Position numbers and translations under genes: made by a program. The notes under the pieces are model-generated. The model did not search any database. It had not been told where the DNA came from and was given only the letters and a program-made list of their open reading frames with translations. Source: JABFXX01 sp036489755 (GTDB lineage Bacteria; Myxococcota_A; Polyangia; Haliangiales; Haliangiaceae). From it: a DNA stretch of 64,000 nucleotides. The DNA lies in assembly GCA_036489755.1 (NCBI GenBank), contig DASXFD010000042.1, positions 124,001-188,000 on the forward strand. Reading direction: 5' to 3'. Below, piece by piece: positions 16,675 to 26,580 of this stretch. Each line of letters opens with the position of its first letter. Positions within the stretch are counted from its first letter, which is position 1.

Positions 16675-17118
16675 CTACTCGATCCACGCGAGCCGCCAGC
16701 CGTCGGGCGTCTGCACCCACACGACGTCGTGCGAGAACTGCGAGCGCTGATGGCCGCTGTCTTCCAGGACGAAGTGAACGATCTGCGCGGTCACGCCGTC
16801 GCGGATGCCTTGGTTCGAGCCCGCCGGGCCGACCACGACCGCGCCGACGACTTTCAGATCGGTATCGCGCGGGCGAACCAGGCTGGCGCAGATCTGCGCG
16901 ACGAGCGTGTCGGGCGTGTAGCCGCCGCGATCGTGCGAGTCGGCGAGCGCGACGCCGGCCACGCGATCATCCGAGAGCACCAGCGCCGCGGCCGCACGCG
17001 GATCGCTGCACGCGTGGTGGTACACGAACAGCGTCGCGTCATCGGGTCGTCCTGAGCGCGGCGCAGCGTGCTGGCCAGCACAACCGATCGCGAGTGCGGT
17101 GAGCACGACCGAGCGCAT
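16675..17118 (-). CDS. Predicted lipoprotein, unknown function (147 aa)
   Basis: MRSVVLTALAIGC gives a lipobox at residue 13; the mature domain is a mixed alpha-beta fold (..ATLFVYHHACSDPRAAAALV.., ..VVGAVVVGPAGSNQGIRDGV.., ..HDVVWVQTPDGWRLAWIE). The ending resembles small NTF2-like/secreted domains, but I cannot assign it. Start at ATG 17118. A damaged partial copy of this gene lies at 18325-18400. Confidence 0.7.
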   Translation of the reverse strand: MRSVVLTALAIGCAGQHAAPRSGRPDDATLFVYHHACSDPRAAAALVLSDDRVAGVALADSHDRGGYTPDTLVAQICASLVRPRDTDLKVVGAVVVGPAGSNQGIRDGVTAQIVHFVLEDSGHQRSQFSHDVVWVQTPDGWRLAWIE

Positions 17119-17209
17119 GCTTCGAGTAACGCGCGAGCACCGGCGATATTCAATCGCAGCTTGACGTCTGGAGAAGACTCGCGCTAGGAAGCCGCTCCTC
17201 GTCGAGAAA

Positions 17210-18337
17210 ATGACAACGATGATGCACGTATTGCGCAACGGTGCTGCCTGCTGTCTCGTCGTCCTAGTCGCAGCATGCCAAGGCGGCGCATCGGAGACCT
17301 GCAGCGCGCTGTCGAGTTGTTGTGACGCATCGTCCTTTCCGGCGAGCCAGGCGGCCGACTGCAAGGCAGTCGCCGGAGCGAACGACTCGTCGGACTGCGG
17401 CTCGCTGCTGCAGAGCGCGAGCGCTGCAGGATTCTGCACCGGTCCCGGCTCGAACGCCGGAAGCGGCTCGGCGGATTCGGCCTCCGCGGTCTGTTCGCGT
17501 TATCTGTCGTGCTTGAGCAGCGTGGATCCGTCGGCCGTGGCGGCTGCGTTGCAAGCGTACGGGCCGAACGGGACGTGTTGGGGGAATGCGGCCACCGCGG
17601 CCGACTGCGAGACCGCGTGTGCCACCGCGCTTGTCGCCGAGAACAAGCAGCCGTCGCCGCCAGCGGCGTGCAGCTACTGCGAGTCGACCGCCGACTGTGC
17701 GGCGCCGAGCGTTTGCGACAGCGGCAGCAACACGTGCGTCGCGTGCCTCGTCGACGCCGACTGCGCGACGAACCCGAACGCGAGCGCGTGCGACCCGACG
17801 ACGCACACGTGCACGTCATGCACACAGGACTCGCAATGTTCGAGCGGCACGTGTCATGCGGGCCAGTGTGTGGATTGCACGATGGACTCGCAGTGTGGCG
17901 CGGACGGAGTCTGCACCGATGGTGCGTGCTGCACCAAGGCGAGCTGCGGCATCTACTGCGGAAGCCAGCCGGATGGCTGCGGTGGCACGATGTCCTGCGG
18001 CTGCGGATCGGACGCGACCTGCTTGCCCGATCCGCTACTCATGGGCTCGCCGACCGTCTGTCAGCCAACGTGCGATCCGGCCGCGACCTGCCTCGACAAT
18101 GACCAGACCGGCGAGTGCGTGCTCTTGCAGAGCGGCGGCCACGTGTGCGTGTTGGAGCTGGGCGACGCGTGCAATGGTGGGTGCGAGCCGGGACTGATCT
18201 GCGCGTCGGTCACCGACGGCATGGATCCGTTGATGGTCTGCGCGTCGTACTGCACGACCGTCGCAGATTGTCCAAGCGGCGTGTGCACGGACAACCTGTG
18301 CCTGCCGCAGGGGCTCGCGCCGTCGCGGATGCCTTGA
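17210..18337 (+). CDS. Cys-rich lipoprotein with Dickkopf/EGF-like Cys repeats
   Basis: A 375-residue protein with signal and lipobox LVAAC (Cys about 23) and roughly forty Cys. From about residue 150 there are repeats of the form C..D.DC....C......C..C (CVACLVDADCATNPNASAC, CTSCTQDSQCSSGTCHAGQC, CVDCTMDSQCGADGVC), typical of surface Cys-rich proteins of myxobacteria. Three possible ATGs (17210, 17219, 17222) give similar signals; the first is given. The final residues GLAPSRMP run into DNA copied from the gene at 16675, so the C-terminus may have been replaced. Confidence 0.8.
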   Translation: MTTMMHVLRNGAACCLVVLVAACQGGASETCSALSSCCDASSFPASQAADCKAVAGANDSSDCGSLLQSASAAGFCTGPGSNAGSGSADSASAVCSRYLSCLSSVDPSAVAAALQAYGPNGTCWGNAATAADCETACATALVAENKQPSPPAACSYCESTADCAAPSVCDSGSNTCVACLVDADCATNPNASACDPTTHTCTSCTQDSQCSSGTCHAGQCVDCTMDSQCGADGVCTDGACCTKASCGIYCGSQPDGCGGTMSCGCGSDATCLPDPLLMGSPTVCQPTCDPAATCLDNDQTGECVLLQSGGHVCVLELGDACNGGCEPGLICASVTDGMDPLMVCASYCTTVADCPSGVCTDNLCLPQGLAPSRMP

Positions 18338-18400
18338 CTCGAACCGGCCCGAGCGTGTCGGGCGTGTAGCGGTGATCGTGCGAATCGGCGGGCGCGATAT
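18325..18400 (-). pseudogene. Partial degenerate copy of the lipoprotein gene at 16675
   Basis: The segments GCCGTCGCGGATGCCTTG, GAGCGTGTCGGGCGTGTAGC and a GATCGTGCGA.TCGGCG.GCGCGA block recur in the same order as near 16798, 16904 and 16930, with about 80 bases missing between the first two. Read on the minus strand it gives ADSHDHRYTPDTLG against ADSHDRGGYTPDTLV in the intact gene. It has no start and is a scar of duplication and deletion. Confidence 0.65.
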
Positions 18401-18413
18401 TCAAGCCAGCTCG

Positions 18414-19028
18414 CTACAGCTTCCGCGACGCCCACTTCGGCGCGGGCTGCGGATCCGGTGCGAGCGCGCGAAAGTCGGCGAGCTCGGTATCGCGGTGTCG
18501 AACGCGGCGATAGACGCGCCCGCCGCGCGTGTAGATCACGCGGCCCGCGTGATCGTGGCCACTCCAGTACGCGCCGTCGACCTCGCCGCTCGAGCGATGG
18601 AGCTCGGCATTGCCGCTCGCGACGACGAGCTGCTTGGCATCGAACGCGTGATCGGGATGCGCCGCACGCGTGCCGCGCGTGACGAGCCGGCGCTCGTCGA
18701 GGAAGCGTCCTCCGCCGCCGTAGGTCGTGCCCATCGGCCACAGCGCGAGCGCGAACAGCCACGGCGGCCGGCTCACGGCGGTGTACGAGTCGGTGTAGCT
18801 GGTGCGCCGGCCTCCGCCTTTGAACGCGGAGTAGACGAGCAGCGCGCCGCTCGGCGACAGGTCGCACTTGTTCTCGTAGATGCGGCCGCGAAACCACGCG
18901 CCGTGCTCGAACGTGTCGTGCTCGGTGTCCCACGCGATCAGATGCGCCCATGCGGCCGGCCCGCGCGCGATCACGATCGCACGTGCGGCGTCCCGAGCGG
19001 CGATCACGAAGAGGCGCGGCGACACCAT
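18414..19028 (-). CDS. Conserved-looking hypothetical protein (204 aa)
   Basis: A cytoplasmic-looking beta-rich protein with no signal: ..HLIAWDTEHDTFEHGAWFRGRIY.. then ENKCDLSPSGALLVYSAF and YTAVSRPPWLFALALWPMG. The style (Trp-rich strands, repeated 'G..Y' turns) suggests a small beta-propeller fragment. Homologues appear widespread in environmental bacteria to my recollection, but no function is known to me. It lies last in the ATP synthase direction, 6 bases after the frameshifted gene. Confidence 0.65.
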   Translation of the reverse strand: MVSPRLFVIAARDAARAIVIARGPAAWAHLIAWDTEHDTFEHGAWFRGRIYENKCDLSPSGALLVYSAFKGGGRRTSYTDSYTAVSRPPWLFALALWPMGTTYGGGGRFLDERRLVTRGTRAAHPDHAFDAKQLVVASGNAELHRSSGEVDGAYWSGHDHAGRVIYTRGGRVYRRVRHRDTELADFRALAPDPQPAPKWASRKL

Positions 19029-19034
19029 CGGTGA

Positions 19035-19384
19035 TCACCGCCGCCGGATGCGTGCTTCGGGCAGATCGCTGCGCGTGCGGATTCGTCCCGGAATGAAGCG
19101 CAGGAGCGACGGCCGATACGCCACGTACGTCGTCTCGCCGGGCGCGAGCTCGATGGTGACCGAGTTGCGGCCGCATCGCCGCATGAACAGCCATGGATAC
19201 GACACCGCGACCACGTGCCGTCCGGGCTCGACGTCGAACACGTGCGTGCCCCACGGCTTGCGATGCGTGTCGCCATCGATCTCGATCGTCGGCCTGTCCA
19301 GCCGTACATGACGAGAGTCGGATCGGCCGGATACGCAAACAGCGGGTAGCTCGTCGTGACCTCGATGTGACCGAGGTCGGCCAC
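19035..19384 (-). pseudogene. Frameshifted small gene following atpC
   Basis: The frame from GTG 19384 reads MADLGHIEVTTSYPLFAYPA then LVMYGWTGR, then loses sense; a second frame resumes TIEIDGDTHRKPWGTHVF then DVEPGRHVVAVSYPWLFM and ends ..SDLPEARIRRR at 19035. Joining them needs a one-base change near 19288-19293 and gives one coherent protein of about 115 residues with a small beta-sandwich (PEGA-like) look. GTG starts one base after the atpC stop, implying coupling. It is either a pseudogene or a sequencing error. Confidence 0.6.
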
Positions 19385-19385
19385 C

Positions 19386-19805
19386 TCAGTGCGAGGCCGC
19401 GTCGATCCGCGCGTGTGCCCACGCGGCGCGCGACATCAAGTTTTGATAGTCGCCGTCGAGCGGCTTGTCGCCCCACTTCGCGAGCTCGGCCTCGGCGGTC
19501 TTGAGATCGCTCTTCGCGGCCTCGACGTCGACCTTGTCGGCCGGCAGCGCTTGCTCGACGAGCACCTCGACGCTGTTCGCGGGATCGATCCGCAAGTAGC
19601 CGCTCGACACGGCGTAGCGCGCTCGCGACTTGCTGCCGATCGTCAGCACGCCCGGCTTGAGCGCCGACAGCATCGGCACGTGGCCCGGCAACAGCTCGAA
19701 CTCGCCGAGCTCGCCCGGCGCCTGCAGGCTGTCGGTGTCGGTGTGGGCGATCACGCCTTTCGGCGTCACCAGGTTCACTCCGAGAAACGTCGGCAGCGTG
19801 GACAT
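19386..19805 (-). CDS. atpC: F1F0 ATP synthase epsilon subunit
   Basis: A 139-residue epsilon subunit, part of the central stalk. The N-terminal beta-sandwich has the conserved FELLPGHVPMLSALKPG (GEF..LPGH..ML..L.PG) and SGYLRID; the C-terminal helical hairpin (VDVEAAKSDLKTAEAELAKW) regulates rotation. Length is usual. Four bases separate it from atpD. Confidence 0.95.
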   Translation of the reverse strand: MSTLPTFLGVNLVTPKGVIAHTDTDSLQAPGELGEFELLPGHVPMLSALKPGVLTIGSKSRARYAVSSGYLRIDPANSVEVLVEQALPADKVDVEAAKSDLKTAEAELAKWGDKPLDGDYQNLMSRAAWAHARIDAASH

Positions 19806-19808
19806 GGG

Positions 19809-21263
19809 CTAGCCCTTCTTCGCGAGCTCGGCGGCCTTGTTGCGGACGTCGTCGATCGTGCCGGTCATTTCGAACGCCTGCTCGGGCAGGTCGTCGCACT
19901 TGCCGGCGAGGATCTCCGCGAACGAGCGGACCGTGTCGGCCTTCGAGCAGAACACGCCCTTGAGGCCGGTGAAGGTCTCGGCGACGTGGAACGGCTGGCC
20001 GAAGAACTTCTCGATCTTGCGGGCGCGCGCGACCGTGACCTTGTCGTCCTCGGAGAGCTCGTCCATGCCCAAGATCGCGATGATGTCCTGGAGGTCCTTG
20101 TAGCGCTGCAGGATGCGCTGGGTCTCGCGCGCGACCCTGTAGTGCTCCTCGCCGACGATGGCGGCTGACAGGATCGTCGAGGTCGAGTCGAGCGGATCGA
20201 CGGCGGGGTAGATGCCCTTCTCGGTGATCGCGCGGTTGAGCACCGTGGTCGCATCCAAGTGGGCGAACGCGGTCGCGGGCGCCGGGTCGGTCAAGTCGTC
20301 GGCGGGCACGTAGATCGCCTGCACGCTCGTGATCGAGCCGTCCTTGGTCGACGTGATGCGCTCTTGTAGGCCGCCCATCTCGGTCGCCAGCGTCGGCTGA
20401 TAACCGACGGCGCTCGGGATGCGGCCGAGCAGTGCCGACACTTCGGAGCCGGCCTGCGTGAACCGGAAGATGTTGTCGACGAACAGGAGCAAGTCCTGCT
20501 TCATCACGTCGCGGAAGTACTCGGCGACCGTGAGCGCGGAGATCGCGACGCGCTGGCGCGCGCCGGGCGGCTCGTTCATCTGGCCGAAGATCAGCGCGGT
20601 CTTCGAGAGCACCGTGCTGCCGTCGAACAGGATCGCTTCTTTGAGCTCGTGGAAGAGGTCGTTGCCCTCGCGCGTGCGCTCGCCGACACCGGCGAACACC
20701 GAGTACGAGCCGCTCTTCTTCGCGACGTTGTTGATCAGCTCCTGAATGAGCACCGTCTTGCCGACGCCGGCGCCGCCGAACAGGCCGATCTTGCCGCCGC
20801 GACGATACGGCGCGAGCAAGTCGATGACCTTGATGCCGGTCTCGAACATCTCGACGTTGACCGACTGATCGGTGAACTTCGGCGCCGAGCGGTGGATCGG
20901 CATCCGCATCTTCGCGGTGACCGGGCCCGCCTCGTCGATCGGCTCGCCGATGACGTTCAAGATGCGGCCGAGCACTTCGACTCCGACGGGCATCGAGATC
21001 GCCGCGCCGGTATTGCGCACCGGCTGGCCGCGCACGAGGCCATCGGTGGTGTCCATGGCGACGCACCGAACCGTGTGCTCACCGAGATGCTGCGCGACCT
21101 CGACGGTCAGGTTGTCGTTGCGGCCGTCGATCGACTTGTTGGTGAGGACGAGCGCCGTGTTGATCTCCGGCAAGTCGGCCGTATCGAACGCAACGTCGAC
21201 GACGGGGCCGATGACCTGCACGACGCGGCCGAGCGAGTTGGAGGAGTAGTCGGTGGTTGCCAT
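19809..21263 (-). CDS. atpD: F1F0 ATP synthase beta subunit
   Basis: The catalytic subunit, 484 residues. P-loop GGAGVGKTVLIQELI (about 163-177), catalytic Glu in GVGERTREGNDL, ALIFGQMNEPPGAR, the Walker B strand LLLFVDNIFRF and the DELSEDDK motif are intact. It synthesises ATP with alpha on the cytoplasmic face of the membrane. The N-terminus is regular (GRVVQVIGPVVDVAF). It is followed directly by atpC and preceded by atpG. Confidence 0.97.
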   Translation of the reverse strand: MATTDYSSNSLGRVVQVIGPVVDVAFDTADLPEINTALVLTNKSIDGRNDNLTVEVAQHLGEHTVRCVAMDTTDGLVRGQPVRNTGAAISMPVGVEVLGRILNVIGEPIDEAGPVTAKMRMPIHRSAPKFTDQSVNVEMFETGIKVIDLLAPYRRGGKIGLFGGAGVGKTVLIQELINNVAKKSGSYSVFAGVGERTREGNDLFHELKEAILFDGSTVLSKTALIFGQMNEPPGARQRVAISALTVAEYFRDVMKQDLLLFVDNIFRFTQAGSEVSALLGRIPSAVGYQPTLATEMGGLQERITSTKDGSITSVQAIYVPADDLTDPAPATAFAHLDATTVLNRAITEKGIYPAVDPLDSTSTILSAAIVGEEHYRVARETQRILQRYKDLQDIIAILGMDELSEDDKVTVARARKIEKFFGQPFHVAETFTGLKGVFCSKADTVRSFAEILAGKCDDLPEQAFEMTGTIDDVRNKAAELAKKG

Positions 21264-21269
21264 GGTTCG

Positions 21270-22130
21270 TTAACCTTTCAGAGCCTCGGCGCCGCTGATG
21301 ATCTCGAGCAGCTCCTTGGTAATCGACGCCTGACGAGCGCGGTTGTACTGCAGCGTGTAGCGTTGGATCATCTCGCCGGCGCTCTTGGTCGCGTTCTCCA
21401 TCGCCATCATCTGGGCACCGAAGAAGCTCGCGAGTGACTCGAGGTTCGCGCGGAAGATCTGGTTCTGGATGAACAGCGGGACGAGCCGCGACAACAGCTC
21501 TTCCTTGCCGGGCTCGTAGATGTAGTCGACGCCCTGCGCGGCTTTTTCCTCGGGCTTCACCGGCAGGATCTGCATCACGCGCGTGATCTGCGAGCCGGCG
21601 TTCTTGAACTCGTTGTAGGCGAGGTAGACCCGGTCGACCTTGCCTTCCTTGAAGTCCGAGATCACGCGGTTCGCCGTCTCGCGGGCCACGGCTAGCGCCG
21701 AGTCGCCGGTCGGCGCCGGGTCATAGCTCGAGATCCGCGCGTTGCGGCGCGTGAAGTGCTGGTTGCCCTTCTTGCCGATGATGCGCAACGACACCTCGTT
21801 GGCCGAGGTCAGCTCGTTCGCGGCGTAGCGCTCGACCGCGCGGATCACGTTCGAGTTGAACGCGCCGGCGAGGCCGCGATCGCTCGTGACGACGACGACG
21901 GCCGCGTTGCGCAGCTCGCGCTCCTCGAACAGCGGGTGCGCATCCTGGCCGGTGGCCGCGGCGAGCTCGGACACCACGCTCGCGAGCGCCTGCGAGTACG
22001 GGCGCGCCGCGATGATCGCGTCCTGCGCGCGGCGCAGCTTCGCGGCCGCCACCAGCTTCATGGCGCGCGTGATCTTCCGCGTGTTCTTCACGCTGACGAT
22101 CCGTTTGCGAATGGCCTTGAGGCTGGGCAT
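21270..22130 (-). CDS. atpG: F1F0 ATP synthase gamma subunit
   Basis: 286 residues. The N-terminal coil MPSLKAIRKRIVSVKNTRKI then TRAMKLVAAAKLRRAQ and the C-terminal coil ENATKSAGEMIQRYTLQYNR then ARQASITKELLEIISGAEAL form the rotor shaft inside the alpha3beta3 ring. The Rossmann-like middle (VVVVTSDRGLAGAFNSNV) is standard. Three bases after atpA. Confidence 0.96.
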   Translation of the reverse strand: MPSLKAIRKRIVSVKNTRKITRAMKLVAAAKLRRAQDAIIAARPYSQALASVVSELAAATGQDAHPLFEERELRNAAVVVVTSDRGLAGAFNSNVIRAVERYAANELTSANEVSLRIIGKKGNQHFTRRNARISSYDPAPTGDSALAVARETANRVISDFKEGKVDRVYLAYNEFKNAGSQITRVMQILPVKPEEKAAQGVDYIYEPGKEELLSRLVPLFIQNQIFRANLESLASFFGAQMMAMENATKSAGEMIQRYTLQYNRARQASITKELLEIISGAEALKG

Positions 22131-22133
22131 TTT

Positions 22134-23669
<1,536 letters not shown>

Positions 23670-23688
23670 GGGCTTCTTGTCCTTGGGC

Positions 23689-24228
23689 TTACTTGGAGAG
23701 CTGATCGCGAAGAGCCGCGAGCTGGTTGCGAAGCGAGTAGTCGTAGACGACGTCGCCGACCTTGGCGACGACGCCGCCGAGCAGCGCGGGATCCTCGCGG
23801 CCGACGATCGTGACCTTCTTGCCCGAGAGCTTCTCGAGCGCGGCGGTGATCTGCGTGAGCTGCCCGGGATCGAGCGGCTTTGCCGACGTGACCTCGGCCT
23901 GCACGCGGCCGGCCTTCGCCTCGATCATCGCGTGGAGCTCGCGTGCGATCTCGGGGAGCGCCGCGAACCGTTCGTGATCGAGGAGCAGGTCGACGAAGTT
24001 CTTCGTCATCGGCTGCACGCCGATCCACTGGATCAACGTGTCGATGACCTTGCGCCGCTCGCTGCGGCGGATCGCCGGGCTCGACAGCACCGACGTCAGC
24101 TCCTTCGACACCTTCATCGCCTCGGCGATCGACTTCACGTCGGAGCCGATCTTGTCGAGGTTGTGATTGGCGGAGCCGATCTCGAACAGCGCCTTGGCGT
24201 AGCGGCGAGCGAGGCTGCCCGTGATCAT
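23689..24228 (-). CDS. atpH: F1F0 ATP synthase delta subunit
   Basis: 179 residues linking F1 to the peripheral stalk. MITGSLARRYAKALFEIGS is the typical delta start; the C-terminal domain has VTSAKPLDPGQLTQITAALE and DPALLGGVVAKVGDVVYDYS. ATG 24228 is chosen because GGAGG (24234-24238) sits 5 bases before it; longer frames upstream lack delta features. Confidence 0.95.
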   Translation of the reverse strand: MITGSLARRYAKALFEIGSANHNLDKIGSDVKSIAEAMKVSKELTSVLSSPAIRRSERRKVIDTLIQWIGVQPMTKNFVDLLLDHERFAALPEIARELHAMIEAKAGRVQAEVTSAKPLDPGQLTQITAALEKLSGKKVTIVGREDPALLGGVVAKVGDVVYDYSLRNQLAALRDQLSK

Positions 24229-24283
24229 TGTTGCCTCCATTCGCTCGCTACGCGGCCACAGTCGGCCGCAGTGGATCGCTCGC

Positions 24284-25018
24284 TCATCGCGGCCCTCCGA
24301 GGTCGGAGATGAACGTGGACACCAGCTTGCGCTGGTCATCGGGCGTGGCCTTGTCCTTGACGATCTTCTCGGTTGCCGCGACGGTCGCGGCGGTGACTTC
24401 CTTGGTGAGCTGGAACCGCGCCAGGTCGATCTCGGCGGCGATCCGCAGCTCGGCGTCGCGCTTCATCAGCGCGGCTTGCTCGGCGGCAGCCTCGAGAATG
24501 CGCGCCTTGTCGGACTCGGCGTCCTTGCGAATGCCGTCGACGAGCGCCTTGATCTCGGAGTCGACGCCCTTGATGCGCGCCTCGTACTCCTCGAGCTTGT
24601 GCTTCGCCTGATCGCGGAGCTTGGCTGCCTCGTCGAGCGCGTCCTTGATCTGATCGTGACGCTCCAGCGCGAGCTTGTTCGCCGCCGGTGCGCCCTTCCA
24701 GCCGAGCAGCGCGATGAAGATGCCGAAGTTGACGAGCATGAACACGAACGGCGGCGACATCGGCTCTTCTTCGTGGAGCACCGTGCCGCGCTTGTTCGTC
24801 TCGACGCCGTCGCCGTACTTGCCGCCGTACTCGTCTTTGCCGCCGTAGAAGACGTTCGTGTAGTTGAAGTGCTGGCTCGGATCCGGATCGACCGGCTCCG
24901 TCTTGCCTTCGGCATCGTCGACGACCGATTCGGTCTTGGGCTCGTCGGGCTGCGCGTAGACCTGCGCCGCCGTGAGCGTCGGCGTCAGCAGCAGGGCCGC
25001 GATGATGAGCTTCTTCAT
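24284..25018 (-). CDS. atpF: F1F0 ATP synthase b subunit with signal-like N-terminal extension
   Basis: 244 residues, longer than the usual 156. It starts with a signal-like segment (MKKLIIAALLLTPTLTAAQV), then an acidic stretch of about 70 residues (..DDAEGKTEPVDPDPSQHFNYTN..), the transmembrane helix PPFVFMLVNFGIFIALLGW at about 90-108 and the long peripheral-stalk coiled coil. The extension puts about 60 residues outside the membrane if processed. Start ATG overlaps the stop of the b' gene. Confidence 0.9.
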   Translation of the reverse strand: MKKLIIAALLLTPTLTAAQVYAQPDEPKTESVVDDAEGKTEPVDPDPSQHFNYTNVFYGGKDEYGGKYGDGVETNKRGTVLHEEEPMSPPFVFMLVNFGIFIALLGWKGAPAANKLALERHDQIKDALDEAAKLRDQAKHKLEEYEARIKGVDSEIKALVDGIRKDAESDKARILEAAAEQAALMKRDAELRIAAEIDLARFQLTKEVTAATVAATEKIVKDKATPDDQRKLVSTFISDLGGPR

Positions 25019-25485
25019 CAGTTGACCTCCCGGCCGAGCAGCCTGGATGCGAGCTGGCGCGCGAGCGTGTTGGCCTGCGGCAACAGCTGCAGGCGAGCCG
25101 CGTCGGTCTCGGCGCGCATCTTCGCGGTGGCCTCGTCGATCGCCTTCTGGGCCTCGGCGCGCGACGCGTCGGTGACTTGCTTCTCGTGGGCGGCGGCCTC
25201 GGCGCGGACCTTGCGGCCCTCGTCGTTGGCGGTCGCGCGCGCGATCGACAGCTGCTTCTCGTAGTCGGCGAGCTTGGCGTCGGCCTGGGCCGACATCCGC
25301 TCGGCCTCGGCGCGCGCGCCTTCGATGCCATCTTTGCGGCGCTGGCGCAGCCGCAGGTACGGCTGGAACAGCAGCGCATTCGAGATCGCGAACAGGATCA
25401 GGAACAGCGCGAACTGGACAAAGACCGTGTAGTCGATGTCGATCAGCGGATGTCCCGCGGCGAGCGTGGCAAGGGCCTGATGCAT
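25018..25485 (-). CDS. F1F0 ATP synthase b' (second b) subunit
   Basis: 155 residues. IDIDYTVFVQFALFLILF then AISNALLFQPYLRLR is the b-subunit membrane helix with the short hydrophilic linker; the rest is the coiled coil (..AEAERMSAQADAKLADYEKQ..). With the neighbouring b gene it would make a b-b' heterodimeric peripheral stalk. First gene of the operon; TAGGTT lies 6 bases before its ATG. Subunits a and c are not encoded in the window. Confidence 0.92.
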   Translation of the reverse strand: MHQALATLAAGHPLIDIDYTVFVQFALFLILFAISNALLFQPYLRLRQRRKDGIEGARAEAERMSAQADAKLADYEKQLSIARATANDEGRKVRAEAAAHEKQVTDASRAEAQKAIDEATAKMRAETDAARLQLLPQANTLARQLASRLLGREVN

Positions 25486-25491
25486 GAGCGC

Positions 25492-25497
25492 AACCTA
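25492..25497 (-). promoter_or_regulatory. -10 hexamer TAGGTT, 6 nt before ATG (ATP synthase operon)
   Basis: TAGGTT on the minus strand, 6 bases before the b' start at 25485. The ATP synthase operon would therefore start with a leaderless message. The same TTGCGC follows the photolyase -10. Confidence 0.6.
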
Positions 25498-25610
25498 TCG
25501 AGAATGCAGGGCTTGGCGCGGTGCTTATAGGCTTGGTGCCCCGCAGTGTCAACCAGTCGGATGCTCGTCGTGCCGCGGTCCGCGCTGCGACAATGCGCCG
25601 CGATCGCGGA

Positions 25611-25616
25611 TATGAT
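25611..25616 (+). promoter_or_regulatory. -10 hexamer TATGAT, 8 nt before ATG
   Basis: TATGAT is one base from TATAAT and lies 8 bases before the ATG at 25625, as in other leaderless-type starts of the window. Confidence 0.6.
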
Positions 25617-25624
25617 CGTGGGCG

Positions 25625-26566
25625 ATGCGCTGGCTGGTTGTTGTCGCGCTGATCGCCGGCAGTCACGTCGTGTTCGCCGACAACACACCGTGGGCAGCCG
25701 GCGTCTCGCAGCAAAATCAGGACGCCGCGCTCGCTCTCTATAAGGAAGGGAACGCGTTCTTCTCGCAGTCCCAGTACAAGGAAGCGCTCGAGAAGTACGT
25801 TCAGGCGCTCGCGATCTGGGACCACCCCGCGATCCGCTACAACGCCGCGATCTGCCTCATCAACCTCGATCGACCCGTCGAAGCCTACGAAGATCTCGAG
25901 GCCGCGATGCGGTTCGGGGAGCCGCCGCTCGGCGACGATCTCTACAAGCAGGGCCAGAACTACAAGAAGCTGCTCGCGGGCCGGATCGCCGAGGTCGAGG
26001 TCACCGCGAAATCGCCCGACGCGCGCGTCACGCTCGATGGCCAACCGATGCTCACCGGAGCCGGTACCGGCACGCGCCACGTGCTCAGCGGCGATCACCA
26101 GCTCGTCGCGGAGAAGCCCGGTTACCAGACCGAGACCAAGCCGGTGCACGTCAACGGCGGCGATCACGTCACGATCGTCATCGACCTGCACCCGCTCGAG
26201 AAGGTCGGCGAGATGCGGCGCAGATTTCCGCGCTGGGTGCCGTGGACGGTGCTCGCCGCCGGCGGCGCGGTCGCGATCGCGAGCCTGCCGCTGTTGCTCG
26301 ACGCGCGCTCGGCCTACGGCAGCTACGACGCCGGCGTGACCATGTACTGCAACCCGTCGGGCTGCCCGCCGGCGCCGCTACCCAGCCAGTACGCAGCCGA
26401 TCGCCACCACGGCGACATGATGCAGAGCATGGGCTTCACGGCGATCGGCATCGGCAGCGCGCTCGTCGCGTCGGGCGTGGTGCTGCTCGTGCTGAACCAG
26501 CCGCGCCTCGTGACGCCGGTCTACACCGGCGAAACGATCGGTCTGGCCATCTCGGGACGCTGGTAG
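25625..26566 (+). CDS. Secreted TPR + PEGA-domain protein with C-terminal membrane segments
   Basis: 313 residues. Signal peptide MRWLVVVALIAGSHVVFA; TPR-like helices at about 30-125 (ALYKEGNAFFSQSQYKEALE); a PEGA domain at about 135-180 (VTAKSPDARVTLDGQPM, KPGYQTETKPVHV); then two hydrophobic stretches (WTVLAAGGAVAIASLPLLL and FTAIGIGSALVASGVVLLV). Such proteins are common in myxobacteria, act in the periplasm and often accompany Ser/Thr kinases, four of which lie just downstream. No enzyme motif. Confidence 0.85.
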   Translation: MRWLVVVALIAGSHVVFADNTPWAAGVSQQNQDAALALYKEGNAFFSQSQYKEALEKYVQALAIWDHPAIRYNAAICLINLDRPVEAYEDLEAAMRFGEPPLGDDLYKQGQNYKKLLAGRIAEVEVTAKSPDARVTLDGQPMLTGAGTGTRHVLSGDHQLVAEKPGYQTETKPVHVNGGDHVTIVIDLHPLEKVGEMRRRFPRWVPWTVLAAGGAVAIASLPLLLDARSAYGSYDAGVTMYCNPSGCPPAPLPSQYAADRHHGDMMQSMGFTAIGIGSALVASGVVLLVLNQPRLVTPVYTGETIGLAISGRW

Positions 26567-26580
26567 CGCATCCAACGCGC

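Noticed and set aside
18061..21066. 1001-aa minus-strand frame across atpD and atpC
   Set aside because: It is an out-of-frame shadow, Arg-rich, of atpD, atpC and the genes after them.
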